A DNA stretch of 64,000 nt from a bacterium (GTDB lineage Bacteria > Zhuqueibacterota > Zhuqueibacteria > Residuimicrobiales > Krinioviventaceae), in NCBI GenBank assembly GCA_029561455.1, contig JAKQIY010000028.1, positions 1 through 64,000 of the forward strand, given 5' to 3'. Position 1 is the first letter of the stretch. Every line of letters starts with the position of its first letter. This document shows positions 44,805 through 51,845 of the stretch, piece after piece. A model generated the notes under the pieces. It was not told the DNA's origin and searched no databases. It was given only the letters and a program-made list of their open reading frames with translations. Position numbers and translations under genes: made by a program.

Positions 44805-45533
44805 ATGAGCCAATCGCAGGAGTTGGATGTAATTGCCGCTTCGATTCGCAGGGAACTGGCGGCGCATGGCAATGAAGCGATTATTAAAAAATATGCCAAA
44901 TTCTTTACCGAAGGGTATGATGCTTATGGTATTGATAAAGATATTTGGGAATCGCTGAAAACTGCTTTTCAACAGGACTATCAATTCCTGGGACTTGAAC
45001 GTTTGCTGGAACTCGGCGATATGCTGCTGCAAAGCGGAAAATACGAAGAGGCCTCAACCGCTATCATACTTATCCAGCCTTTTGCGGATGAATATACGGT
45101 AAATACTTTTAACCGCATCGGCGCCTGGCTGAGAACCGGGGTGCGCAACTGGGCGCACTCGGATATGATCTGCGGAGCGCTATTGTTGCAGTTTATCAAA
45201 CGCAATATTATTACTCTGGCGGATTTTAGCTCATGGAAAGAGTCGCCGGGCAAGTGGCAGCGCCGGGCTGTGCCGGTGGCCATGCTGGAATATCTTAAAC
45301 GGCAGCCGCAGTATTCGCAACTGTTGTCCTTGCTTGATTCCCTGATGCACGATCCCGACCGGGTAGTGCACCAGGGACTGGGTTGGTTTCTGCGCGAAGC
45401 CTGGAAAAAGAACCCGCCGCCGGTGGAAGAGTTCCTGTTGCGCTATAAAGATACCGCACCGCGCCTGATCTTTCAATACGCTACCGAGAAAATGACGGCG
45501 GAACAAAAACAACGGTTTAAACGCAGTAAATAA
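44805..45533 (+). CDS. AlkD-like DNA alkylation repair protein
   Basis: A 242-residue all-helical HEAT-repeat-like protein of the AlkC/AlkD family. Typical segments are VRNWAHSDMICGALLLQFI, SPGKWQRRAVPVAMLEY and VHQGLGWFLREAWKKNP. AlkD glycosylases remove positively charged alkyl bases (3-methyladenine, 7-methylguanine) without flipping them out. The W and D/R residues of these segments lie where the DNA-binding cleft is in the family. Some members are non-enzymatic. The gene starts 9 nt after the M28 paralogue and may be carried on the same transcript, although the functions differ. Confidence 0.85.
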   Translation: MSQSQELDVIAASIRRELAAHGNEAIIKKYAKFFTEGYDAYGIDKDIWESLKTAFQQDYQFLGLERLLELGDMLLQSGKYEEASTAIILIQPFADEYTVNTFNRIGAWLRTGVRNWAHSDMICGALLLQFIKRNIITLADFSSWKESPGKWQRRAVPVAMLEYLKRQPQYSQLLSLLDSLMHDPDRVVHQGLGWFLREAWKKNPPPVEEFLLRYKDTAPRLIFQYATEKMTAEQKQRFKRSK

Positions 45534-45589
45534 ATTCCCCGGATATTGAATTGCTTTACAAAGTATATAATTAAACCTGGGAGAATAAC

Positions 45590-46135
45590 ATGAACAACAT
45601 CATCCTTTACACCCTCATCACCTTGCTGGCAGCCGCATTATATAGCGACCCAGCCGCTGCACAGCCAACTGAGCCGTTGACCACCGTAGAGCTAGTCGAT
45701 TTGTCCCGCTATGTCGGCTTGTGGTACGAAATTGCCAAAATCCCCAATCGTTTTCAGAAAAAATGCGCCGCCAATACTACCGCCGAATATGTATTACGCG
45801 AAGATGGCCGTATCGACGTGCTCAATTCCTGCTTTACTGCGGATGGTAAAAAAATCCGCGCCAAAGGAGTCGCACGGATTGTGGATACCGCAACCAACGC
45901 CAAATTGCAGGTCAGCTTTGTCAGTCTGCTCGGTATGCGCCTGTTTTGGGGGGATTACTGGATCATCGGCCTCGGCGAGAATTACGAATACGCAGTAATC
46001 GGCCACCCGCAGCGTAAATACGGCTGGATATTAAGCCGCACCCCGCAACTGGAACCGGCCACGCTCGATGCTATTCATTTACTGTTACGCGAAAAAGGCT
46101 ATATCCGGGATGAATTTGTGATGACGCAGCAGTAA
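45590..46135 (+). CDS. Blc-type lipocalin
   Basis: A 181-residue bacterial lipocalin. A Sec signal (LYTLITLLAAALYSDPAAA) is followed by the family's GxW motif (YVGLWYEIAKIPNRFQ), a later GDYWIIGLGENYEYAVIGHP strand pair and a final GWILSRTP. There is no lipobox Cys, so unlike E. coli Blc it is probably soluble in the periplasm or secreted. Blc proteins bind lysophospholipids or fatty acids under envelope stress. GGGAGA supports the ATG. It is the last gene before the AT-rich AbiE region. Confidence 0.88.
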   Translation: MNNIILYTLITLLAAALYSDPAAAQPTEPLTTVELVDLSRYVGLWYEIAKIPNRFQKKCAANTTAEYVLREDGRIDVLNSCFTADGKKIRAKGVARIVDTATNAKLQVSFVSLLGMRLFWGDYWIIGLGENYEYAVIGHPQRKYGWILSRTPQLEPATLDAIHLLLREKGYIRDEFVMTQQ

Positions 46136-46180
46136 ACCGATAGCCGATAATCATGTATTTGAAAGTATGCTGCAAAAATC

Positions 46181-46200
46181 ATTTGCAAATATGCAAATTT
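46181..46200. repeat. 20-nt flanking repeat, left copy
   Basis: The sequence here is ATTTGCAAATATGCAAATTT. It matches 48029-48048 at 19 of 20 positions. Each copy is itself built from the ATTTGCAAAT palindrome, so chance or a shared protein site are alternatives to a mobile-element boundary. Confidence 0.6.
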
Positions 46201-46382
46201 AATATTTTTGTCCCAATTCTCAAATTCAAAGATAAGCATTACATTAATTCCAAACCCAAAGGTTGAAAATTATTATGCCAATTTAAATCGTTACTTGATA
46301 AAACAAGTGGGGAATATAAGTGGACCTGCACTAGGGAATTAGGTGGACCTTGACATTTTTAAAAAACAACAATAAATACTTG

Positions 46383-46434
46383 CTCCGTTCAAAATTTCTG
46401 CATATATTTAAAAGTGCGGAAATTTTGAACGGAG
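46383..46434. promoter_or_regulatory. Perfect 16-bp inverted repeat, candidate AbiEi operator
   Basis: CTCCGTTCAAAATTTC (46383-46398) is repeated in exact inverted form at 46419-46434, separated by 20 nt of AT-rich sequence. The right arm contains the GGAG ribosome site of abiEi, 7 nt before its ATG. AbiEi antitoxins are known to repress their own promoter by binding inverted repeats with their N-terminal winged helix, so this is the expected autoregulatory site. Confidence 0.8.
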
Positions 46435-46441
46435 ATATAAT

Positions 46442-47035
46442 ATGGATAAAGCCATAAAAATCTTTAAAAGCCATGCCGGGTACGCTTTTCTTAAAGATCT
46501 GAAAGAACAAGGTATTCATACCGATACACTCCGAAAACTTGTCAATGAAAGCATTGTGGAAAAGATCAAACCCGGTCTTTATAAACTCACCGATGCCCCG
46601 GTATATTCGCAACAGGGCTTTATTGATGTTTGTTTGGCTATGCCCAGGGCAGTTATATGTTTGTTCTCAGCGCTTGATTATTATGAATTGACGACATTCA
46701 TTCCCTCAATGATCATGGTAGCGATACCACGGGATCAAAAACCGCAAAAAATAATATATCCCCCGGTTGATACCTATTATTTTTCAAACAATATGTACCA
46801 ACTTGGCATTGAAAAAGTAAAAACAGATGGAGGCTGGTTTAACATCTATTCAAAAGAAAAGACAATTATAGATTGCTTCCGGTACCGGAATAAACTGGGA
46901 GAGGATATTGCCGTTGAAGGATTGAAAAATTATCTGAAAGGGAATTTTAAAATGAATTCCCTGATCGGCTATGCGCAGAAAAGCAGAATGTACAATGTTG
47001 TTAAACCATACATTACGGCAATTGTTAATGAGTAA
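46442..47035 (+). CDS. abiEi: AbiEi-family type IV antitoxin
   Basis: A 197-residue antitoxin. The N-terminal winged-helix part (HAGYAFLKDLKEQGIHTDTLRKLV and a GLYKLTDAP wing) binds DNA. The rest matches the AbiEi antitoxin domain (CLFSALDYYELTTFIPS, the YSKEKTIIDCFRYRNKLG motif). It neutralises the AbiEii nucleotidyltransferase without stable contact and represses its own promoter. The coding sequence overlaps abiEii by 8 nt. A 16-bp inverted repeat lies directly upstream. Confidence 0.9.
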   Translation: MDKAIKIFKSHAGYAFLKDLKEQGIHTDTLRKLVNESIVEKIKPGLYKLTDAPVYSQQGFIDVCLAMPRAVICLFSALDYYELTTFIPSMIMVAIPRDQKPQKIIYPPVDTYYFSNNMYQLGIEKVKTDGGWFNIYSKEKTIIDCFRYRNKLGEDIAVEGLKNYLKGNFKMNSLIGYAQKSRMYNVVKPYITAIVNE

Positions 47036-47939
47036 AATCATAAAAAACCTGGCACAATCGATACGTGACCGCCTCTTGCAACAAACCCGCGAATCGAACT
47101 TTGATTATAACCGTTTGACAAGTTTATATATTCAGGAGCGATTCCTGTACCGTTTATCACTTTCGAAATATAAAACCAATTTTATTCTCAAAGGCGGTGT
47201 GCTTTTTTACATACTATTTCAAAAAGAATCACGTCCAACACGCGACATTGATTTTACCGGTTACAATATCAAAAACGATCCTGAACAGTTAAGACAGGTC
47301 ATCAAAGAAATAGTTGAAATTGCTGTTAGCGATGGTCTGAGATTTGATGAGAATAGCATTCAGGCTGAAACAATAATGGAAACGGCAGAATACCAGGGTA
47401 CGAGAATCCGTCTAAGAGCGTATATTGAGCGGATAGAACAACTATTACAAATTGACATAGGTTTTGGCGACTCGATCATACAAGGGCCGTACAGTATTAA
47501 TTACCCGACATTATTGGATAATCAGGAATTCCTAATTTTTGCCTATTCGTGGGAAACAGTCATTGCAGAAAAATTCCAGGCAATAGTCAAGTTAAGCGAT
47601 ATGAATAGCCGGATGAAAGATTATAATGATATATATTGTCTTCAGAATAAATTAACCTTTGCAGGTAAAGAACTAAGTCAGGCATTGCTGGGTACATTCA
47701 AAAACCGCAATACGGATTTTAAAGAAACCACCAGAATATTCTCAGATGAATTCATCGCCAATAATGTTAAACAAATTCAGTGGAAGTCGTTTCTGAACAA
47801 GTCCAAAATAACTGCACCCCAGGAATTTAAAAGCATTGCTGAGCACATAAAATTATTTTTAGAGCCTGTATTCAATGCCCTGATTCATGATGAAGAATTT
47901 AATCAAAACTGGGATTCAAAAAAACAAAGCTGGCAATAA
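47028..47939 (+). CDS. abiEii: AbiEii-family nucleotidyltransferase toxin
   Basis: A 303-residue DNA polymerase-beta-like nucleotidyltransferase. The K55-G-G motif (ILKGGVLFYIL) and R69-P-T-R-D73-I-D75-F supply nucleotide and metal binding. Further conserved positions are ETVIAEKFQAI and MKDYNDIY. Homologues transfer nucleotides to tRNA or other targets and give phage abortive infection. ATG 47028 lies inside the end of abiEi, which couples their translation. No truncation is seen. Confidence 0.9.
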   Translation: MSKIIKNLAQSIRDRLLQQTRESNFDYNRLTSLYIQERFLYRLSLSKYKTNFILKGGVLFYILFQKESRPTRDIDFTGYNIKNDPEQLRQVIKEIVEIAVSDGLRFDENSIQAETIMETAEYQGTRIRLRAYIERIEQLLQIDIGFGDSIIQGPYSINYPTLLDNQEFLIFAYSWETVIAEKFQAIVKLSDMNSRMKDYNDIYCLQNKLTFAGKELSQALLGTFKNRNTDFKETTRIFSDEFIANNVKQIQWKSFLNKSKITAPQEFKSIAEHIKLFLEPVFNALIHDEEFNQNWDSKKQSWQ

Positions 47940-48028
47940 TTAGAGGTGAACATGATAAAATCGTATAACAGTTAACCATTCTTCTAAAAAATGTTACCAT
48001 AATTCATGAACATTCACCAATAAAAACC

Positions 48029-48048
48029 ATTTGCAAATTTGCAAATTT
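48029..48048. repeat. 20-nt flanking repeat, right copy
   Basis: The sequence here is ATTTGCAAATTTGCAAATTT, which differs from the left copy (46181-46200) at one position. It ends 22 nt before the truncated tRNA and lies 89 nt after abiEii. Confidence 0.6.
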
Positions 48049-48059
48049 CTTTGTAAACT
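48031..48059 (+). promoter_or_regulatory. Possible remnant tRNA promoter
   Basis: TTGCAA (48031-48036) and TAAACT (48054-48059) are 17 nt apart and would start transcription about 5 nt before the tRNA 5' end. The -35 overlaps the 20-nt repeat. Both elements are partial matches only. Confidence 0.3.
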
Positions 48060-48070
48060 ATATACTACAA

Positions 48071-48109
48071 GGGCAATTAGCTCAGTTGGTTAGAGCGCTG
48101 GTCTCACAT
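48071..48109 (+). pseudogene. Truncated tRNA-Val(CAC), 5' half only
   Basis: The sequence begins with an acceptor strand GGGCAAT, has a complete D-arm (GCTC, AGTTGGTTA, GAGC), the 5' anticodon strand CTGGT and the loop CTCACAT, giving anticodon CAC. After the loop the expected ACCAG and the T-arm (GGTTCGAATCC) are missing; the sequence changes to AACATTCCAG and then AT-rich DNA. No 3' half is found downstream. It could be a scar of an integration or deletion event. Confidence 0.75.
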
Positions 48110-48421
48110 AACATTCCAGAACACCATAACCCCAATAAAAACAACATTTCAAGTCAAAAAGAGAAGCCAAAACGTAACCCCTTGTTTTTTCGTGATATTT
48201 CATATTAATTCACAGTTGTACCCACCCGTATCCGCCACCCTAATGCCACCTGGTTCCTAATAAAACTGTTGCACTTATTACTTAAACTTTCATAATAATT
48301 TATAATTTTTTTGTAATTTACCCACTACAAACAATATAGAACCTTCTAAAAGTTTGTATGATGTCAGTCAGCTTGAATGTAAAAATTAAATATATCAAGG
48401 TAAATAAGAATTACTCCCCTT

Positions 48422-48892
48422 TCACCCAATCCTGTTAACAGCCTTGACCATCACAATACCGGTATTGGTAAAAAATCTGAGTTTGCGACCCTGTTCGCCG
48501 CCGACGCTGGCGCTGATAATTGGTATATGCTCTTCCTCCAGTAACTTTTCAGCAATATGTATGTTACCTTTACCAATGTCTAAATGAGAAGTGTTGGTTT
48601 GCAATACTTTGGCACCGCCAAATACTTTGGCCTTTAAATTTGATTTTTTACTGCCGAGATCCTGCATTTTTTCAATTAATTTTTGAATAGCAATAATACC
48701 ATACTTGGGAGATGACAAACCGTTACCATTCCAAAGAGGTAACATATAATGATTTATGCCGCCGATATTTAACACAGAATCCCACAAACACACAGCCACA
48801 CAAGAGCCTAAAACTGTAGTTACAATATGAGGTTCTCTGTGGGCAAAGATGACTCCGGGATATAAATAAAATTCAGTCGTTTCGGAAGCCAT
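48422..48892 (-). CDS. cheD: Chemoreceptor glutamine deamidase CheD
   Basis: A 156-residue CheD. The catalytic Cys is C31 in LGSCVAVC and the His is H48 in GINHYMLP, with GGAKV and SASVGGEQGRKLRF completing the family pattern. CheD deamidates glutamines on chemoreceptors and in some species works with the CheC phosphatase, for which I see no gene here. It is the last gene of the chemotaxis operon, and its ATG overlaps the stop of the kinase-like gene (TAATG). Confidence 0.92.
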   Translation of the reverse strand: MASETTEFYLYPGVIFAHREPHIVTTVLGSCVAVCLWDSVLNIGGINHYMLPLWNGNGLSSPKYGIIAIQKLIEKMQDLGSKKSNLKAKVFGGAKVLQTNTSHLDIGKGNIHIAEKLLEEEHIPIISASVGGEQGRKLRFFTNTGIVMVKAVNRIG

Positions 48893-49791
48893 TAGAATAC
48901 TTCACCTTCTGTGAAAATTAATTCATTACCACTGGTAGAATCAGCCATATCAAAACATGGATTGGTAGATTCAGGTATCGTGACAATAAATTCACTGCCG
49001 GCTCCTTCAAGACTGTTTACTTCAACTGCGCCATTCAAAAACTCTAGCAAAGCTTTAGTTACAGCAAGACCCAACCCATGCCCTTTATGTAACTTGGTAG
49101 CACCGGAATCAAGCTGACAAAATCTGTCAAAAATTCTATCCTGGTCATTTTTGGCAATTCCCTTGCCGTTATCAATTATATAAAAGTGCAATACAGTGTT
49201 TTCCAAAAAATACTTGAATACAACAGTCCCCCCGCTATTACTGAATTTTATGGCATTATCCAGTAAATTGCTAATTATAATGGATAATTTATCTGCATCG
49301 CTATGAAAGATCATGGTTGCATGTGATTTTACGGTAGCGTTTTGAACATCCAGCATAATATTCTTTTCATTGAGCCGTTGTTCAAACATAACTATAAGGT
49401 TTTGCATAAATTTATGTAAATCAATTTTTGAAATATTCAACACCAATTCACCCGCTTCAATATCTGCGGCATGAAATATATTATTGAACTGGAAATTTAA
49501 ATTAAAGGCTTCCGCATAGATTGTTTTAACCATATTTTTTATTACATCGGGGTTTGCATCTTTTATATTGAGAATATTAGCGGCCTGACCAAGAACAACG
49601 GCAAGGGGATTATTAATCTCATTACGAATGTTGGATAAAAAATTGCTTTTTAATTTTTCCGATTCAACCAGTTTTTTGTTCATTAATTCCAATTGAATCA
49701 TTAAAGCGCCGGTCCTGGATATGATACTTTTGCTTTCATCAAATCGTTTTTGTAATTCTTCAAGCAATTGTTCATCTGTTAATTTCAACAT
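48892..49791 (-). CDS. Histidine-kinase-like protein without phospho-acceptor His
   Basis: A 299-residue cytoplasmic protein. Residues 1-48 form a coiled-coil-like stretch. The dimerisation helix reads FLSNIRN57EINNPL where a kinase would have S-H-E, so the phospho-acceptor His is Asn. The HATPase domain looks complete: DKLSIIISNLLDNAIKFS, DNGKGIAKN and GHGLGLAVTK. It may bind ATP and act as a phosphatase or scaffold, or phosphorylate in trans, but it cannot autophosphorylate at the usual site. It lies between cheB and cheD, overlapping cheD by 1 nt. Confidence 0.85.
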   Translation of the reverse strand: MLKLTDEQLLEELQKRFDESKSIISRTGALMIQLELMNKKLVESEKLKSNFLSNIRNEINNPLAVVLGQAANILNIKDANPDVIKNMVKTIYAEAFNLNFQFNNIFHAADIEAGELVLNISKIDLHKFMQNLIVMFEQRLNEKNIMLDVQNATVKSHATMIFHSDADKLSIIISNLLDNAIKFSNSGGTVVFKYFLENTVLHFYIIDNGKGIAKNDQDRIFDRFCQLDSGATKLHKGHGLGLAVTKALLEFLNGAVEVNSLEGAGSEFIVTIPESTNPCFDMADSTSGNELIFTEGEVF

Positions 49792-49834
49792 TACATACTC
49801 CCGGGAAAAAACCAGAGCATAACCTGGTTTGTAA

Positions 49835-50905
49835 TCAATTATTTTTACTCAATGCTAACAAAAAGGCCGCAATATTTTCCAATGGCAAAACTTTATGAAT
49901 GGCCCCGGCTTTGATTGCTTCGTTAGGCATGCCAAATACAACACAGGAATTTTCATCCTGGGCGATATTAAAAGCACCGGCATCCCGCATCTCGACCATA
50001 CCACTGGTACCGTCATTACCCATACCGGTCATAATAACACCAATAGCATTGGGGCCGGCATACCGTGCGCCGGATCGGAACAGCACATCTACACTAGGTC
50101 GATGGCGGCTGACAAGTGGTCCCTCCCGTACTTCTACATAATAGCGGGTACCACTACGTTTCAACAAGGTATGATAATTACCGGGCGCAATCAATGCCCG
50201 CCCCCTGATTACACTGTCATTATTCTCCGCTTCCTTGATAGATATTTTGCAGAGTGAATTTAACCGGTCGGCAAAAGCGCGGGTAAAATGTTCCGGCATA
50301 TGCTGCACTATAACAATCCCCGGCGTATCATGCGGCAAAGTTTGCAGAAATATACGCAATGCTTCCGTTCCTCCGGTCGAAGCGCCAACTAGCACTACCT
50401 TTTCGGTTGTTTGAATCACTTCTTTATGTTTTGGCAAAGCCAAAACCACATCGGCCGATAATTTAGGGGGAACATGTTTAGCAACGGCTATTCTTTTTAA
50501 ATGAGCCTGGCTGGCGGCGATAACGGTGTCGCAAATTCGAACTGTGGATTCCTGTAAAAATTGTTTTGTGCCAACTCTGGGTTTGGTTATAATATCAACC
50601 GCACCTAGTTCTATAGCCCGAAAAACCATACTTGAATTTTCATAAGCAAGACTGGAAACTATTACTACAGGAAGTGGGTGCTGTGTCATTATTTTTTCTA
50701 AAAAGGTCAGGCCGTCCATTCGCGGCATTTCTATATCCAAAGTAATAACATCCGGTAATTCATCGGCAATTTTTTCAACGGCAATATAAGGATCCGCAGC
50801 CGTATCCATAACCTCAATTTCTGGGGAAGATGAGAGAATGTCGGCCAGAGTTTGCCGAACTACCGCCGAGTCATCAACGATAAGGACTTTTATCTTTTTT
50901 GTCAT
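49835..50905 (-). CDS. cheB: Chemotaxis methylesterase/deamidase CheB
   Basis: A 356-residue CheB with a receiver domain (phospho-acceptor D57 in TLDIEMP, with DD at 11-12) and a methylesterase domain with the triad S176 (GASTGG), H202 (VQHMPEHF) and D298 (GMGNDG). It removes methyl groups from receptor glutamates when phosphorylated by CheA. It lies 20 nt after cheR and before the kinase-like gene in the operon. Confidence 0.95.
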   Translation of the reverse strand: MTKKIKVLIVDDSAVVRQTLADILSSSPEIEVMDTAADPYIAVEKIADELPDVITLDIEMPRMDGLTFLEKIMTQHPLPVVIVSSLAYENSSMVFRAIELGAVDIITKPRVGTKQFLQESTVRICDTVIAASQAHLKRIAVAKHVPPKLSADVVLALPKHKEVIQTTEKVVLVGASTGGTEALRIFLQTLPHDTPGIVIVQHMPEHFTRAFADRLNSLCKISIKEAENNDSVIRGRALIAPGNYHTLLKRSGTRYYVEVREGPLVSRHRPSVDVLFRSGARYAGPNAIGVIMTGMGNDGTSGMVEMRDAGAFNIAQDENSCVVFGMPNEAIKAGAIHKVLPLENIAAFLLALSKNN

Positions 50906-50925
50906 ATCAAAATTTTATCCTGTAT

Positions 50926-51771
50926 TCAGTTCTTTTGATATATAGTGGGAGCTGCCTGACGAACCGGCACTTTGAGGCTGAATAAAGTTTCCGAATGCCC
51001 CATAAATAGATAACCATCGGTTCGTAAGTGCGCGGTTAGTTTATTGACAATATTTTCCTGAATATGCTTTTCAAAATAGATTATCACATTCCGGCAAAAA
51101 ACAATATCCATTTCATCTTTTAGAGGATATACATCATCCATAAAATTCAATTGTGCAAAAGTAACCCTGGAGCGTAATTGCGGGACAATTCGGACTTGTT
51201 TGAGTTCCCGGTTGGTACTTTTCAATAAATAACGATGTTTGAATTCCATTGGCACCGGAGAAATCCGATCTTCCGGGTAGATCGCTGTCCGGGCTTTATC
51301 CAATACCTGAGTTGATAAATCTGTGGCTAAAATGGCAAAATTAAAATCGGGGTAATTTTTCAAAAAATCATCAACGATCATGGCAATTGTATATGGTTCC
51401 TCACCTGTTGAACAACCGGCGCTCCATATTTTTATCATCTTTTTCGAATGGACTTTCCAATGTTTTATTACTGCCGGCAATGCGGTTTTTACCAGGTATG
51501 AAAAATGTACCGGTTCCCGGAAAAATTCGGTTTTATTGGTTGTCACCGCATCGATCATATTGACAATTTCATAATCATAATCCGGGGATGAGAGCACAAG
51601 ATCACAATAATCATGAAACGAATCTAAACCTAATGTTCGCAAGCGCTTTTGTAAACGCGCCTGCAACATGGTCTTTTTATTATCCGGCATTTTTATTCCA
51701 TAACCATTCTGAATAAACTGACCCAGGCGGTTAAAATCTTCATTCGATAACATTTTCATTTCACTAACCAT
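50926..51771 (-). CDS. cheR: Chemotaxis methyltransferase CheR
   Basis: A 281-residue CheR with the N-terminal helical domain and the SAM-binding domain (IWSAGCSTGEEPYTIAM, LATDLSTQVLDKAR, DIVFCRNVIIYF). It methylates receptor glutamates for adaptation. The preceding MCP ends in a pentapeptide that fits the CheR-tethering pattern. A terminator-like hairpin lies between the MCP gene and cheR, so cheR may be expressed at a lower level than the upstream part of the operon. Confidence 0.95.
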   Translation of the reverse strand: MVSEMKMLSNEDFNRLGQFIQNGYGIKMPDNKKTMLQARLQKRLRTLGLDSFHDYCDLVLSSPDYDYEIVNMIDAVTTNKTEFFREPVHFSYLVKTALPAVIKHWKVHSKKMIKIWSAGCSTGEEPYTIAMIVDDFLKNYPDFNFAILATDLSTQVLDKARTAIYPEDRISPVPMEFKHRYLLKSTNRELKQVRIVPQLRSRVTFAQLNFMDDVYPLKDEMDIVFCRNVIIYFEKHIQENIVNKLTAHLRTDGYLFMGHSETLFSLKVPVRQAAPTIYQKN

Positions 51772-51795
51772 GATAGGTTCCGGTCTATCGGTATA

Positions 51796-51830
51796 GAAAA
51801 ATGCCCCGGACCCAAATAGTAATCCGGGGC
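51796..51830 (-). terminator. Hairpin terminator/attenuator between mcp and cheR
   Basis: GCCCCGGA (51803-51810) and TCCGGGGC (51823-51830) form an 8-bp perfect stem with a 12-nt loop. On the minus strand it is followed by ATTTTTC. It begins 15 nt after the MCP stop and ends about 25 nt before the cheR ATG, so it probably lowers read-through into cheR-cheB. Confidence 0.7.
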
Positions 51831-51845
51831 TGCTCTTTGTTGCAA

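Larger units (their letters stand above)
46136..46441. other. AT-rich gap before the AbiE cassette
   Basis: Contents: ATTTGCAAATATGCAAATTT at 46181-46200, a 20-nt element whose near-copy lies at 48029-48048 beyond the cassette, and the AbiE operator at 46383-46434. No gene is seen. The region is more AT-rich than the DNA to its left. Confidence 0.6.
47940..48421. other. AT-rich gap with tRNA fragment and flanking repeat
   Basis: Contents: the right 20-nt repeat (48029-48048), a possible promoter, and a truncated tRNA (48071-48109). From 48110 to 48421 I see no gene and no tRNA 3' half. The sequence AACGTAACCCCTTGTTTTTTCG near 48170, read with a break after AACGTAACCC, has the look of DNA at element ends, but this is only an impression. 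Confidence 0.5.

Noticed and set aside
48071-48421. Complete tRNA interrupted by a group I intron
   Set aside because: No tRNA 3' half (no ACCAG anticodon strand, no T-arm GGTTCGAATCC) could be found downstream within the gap.
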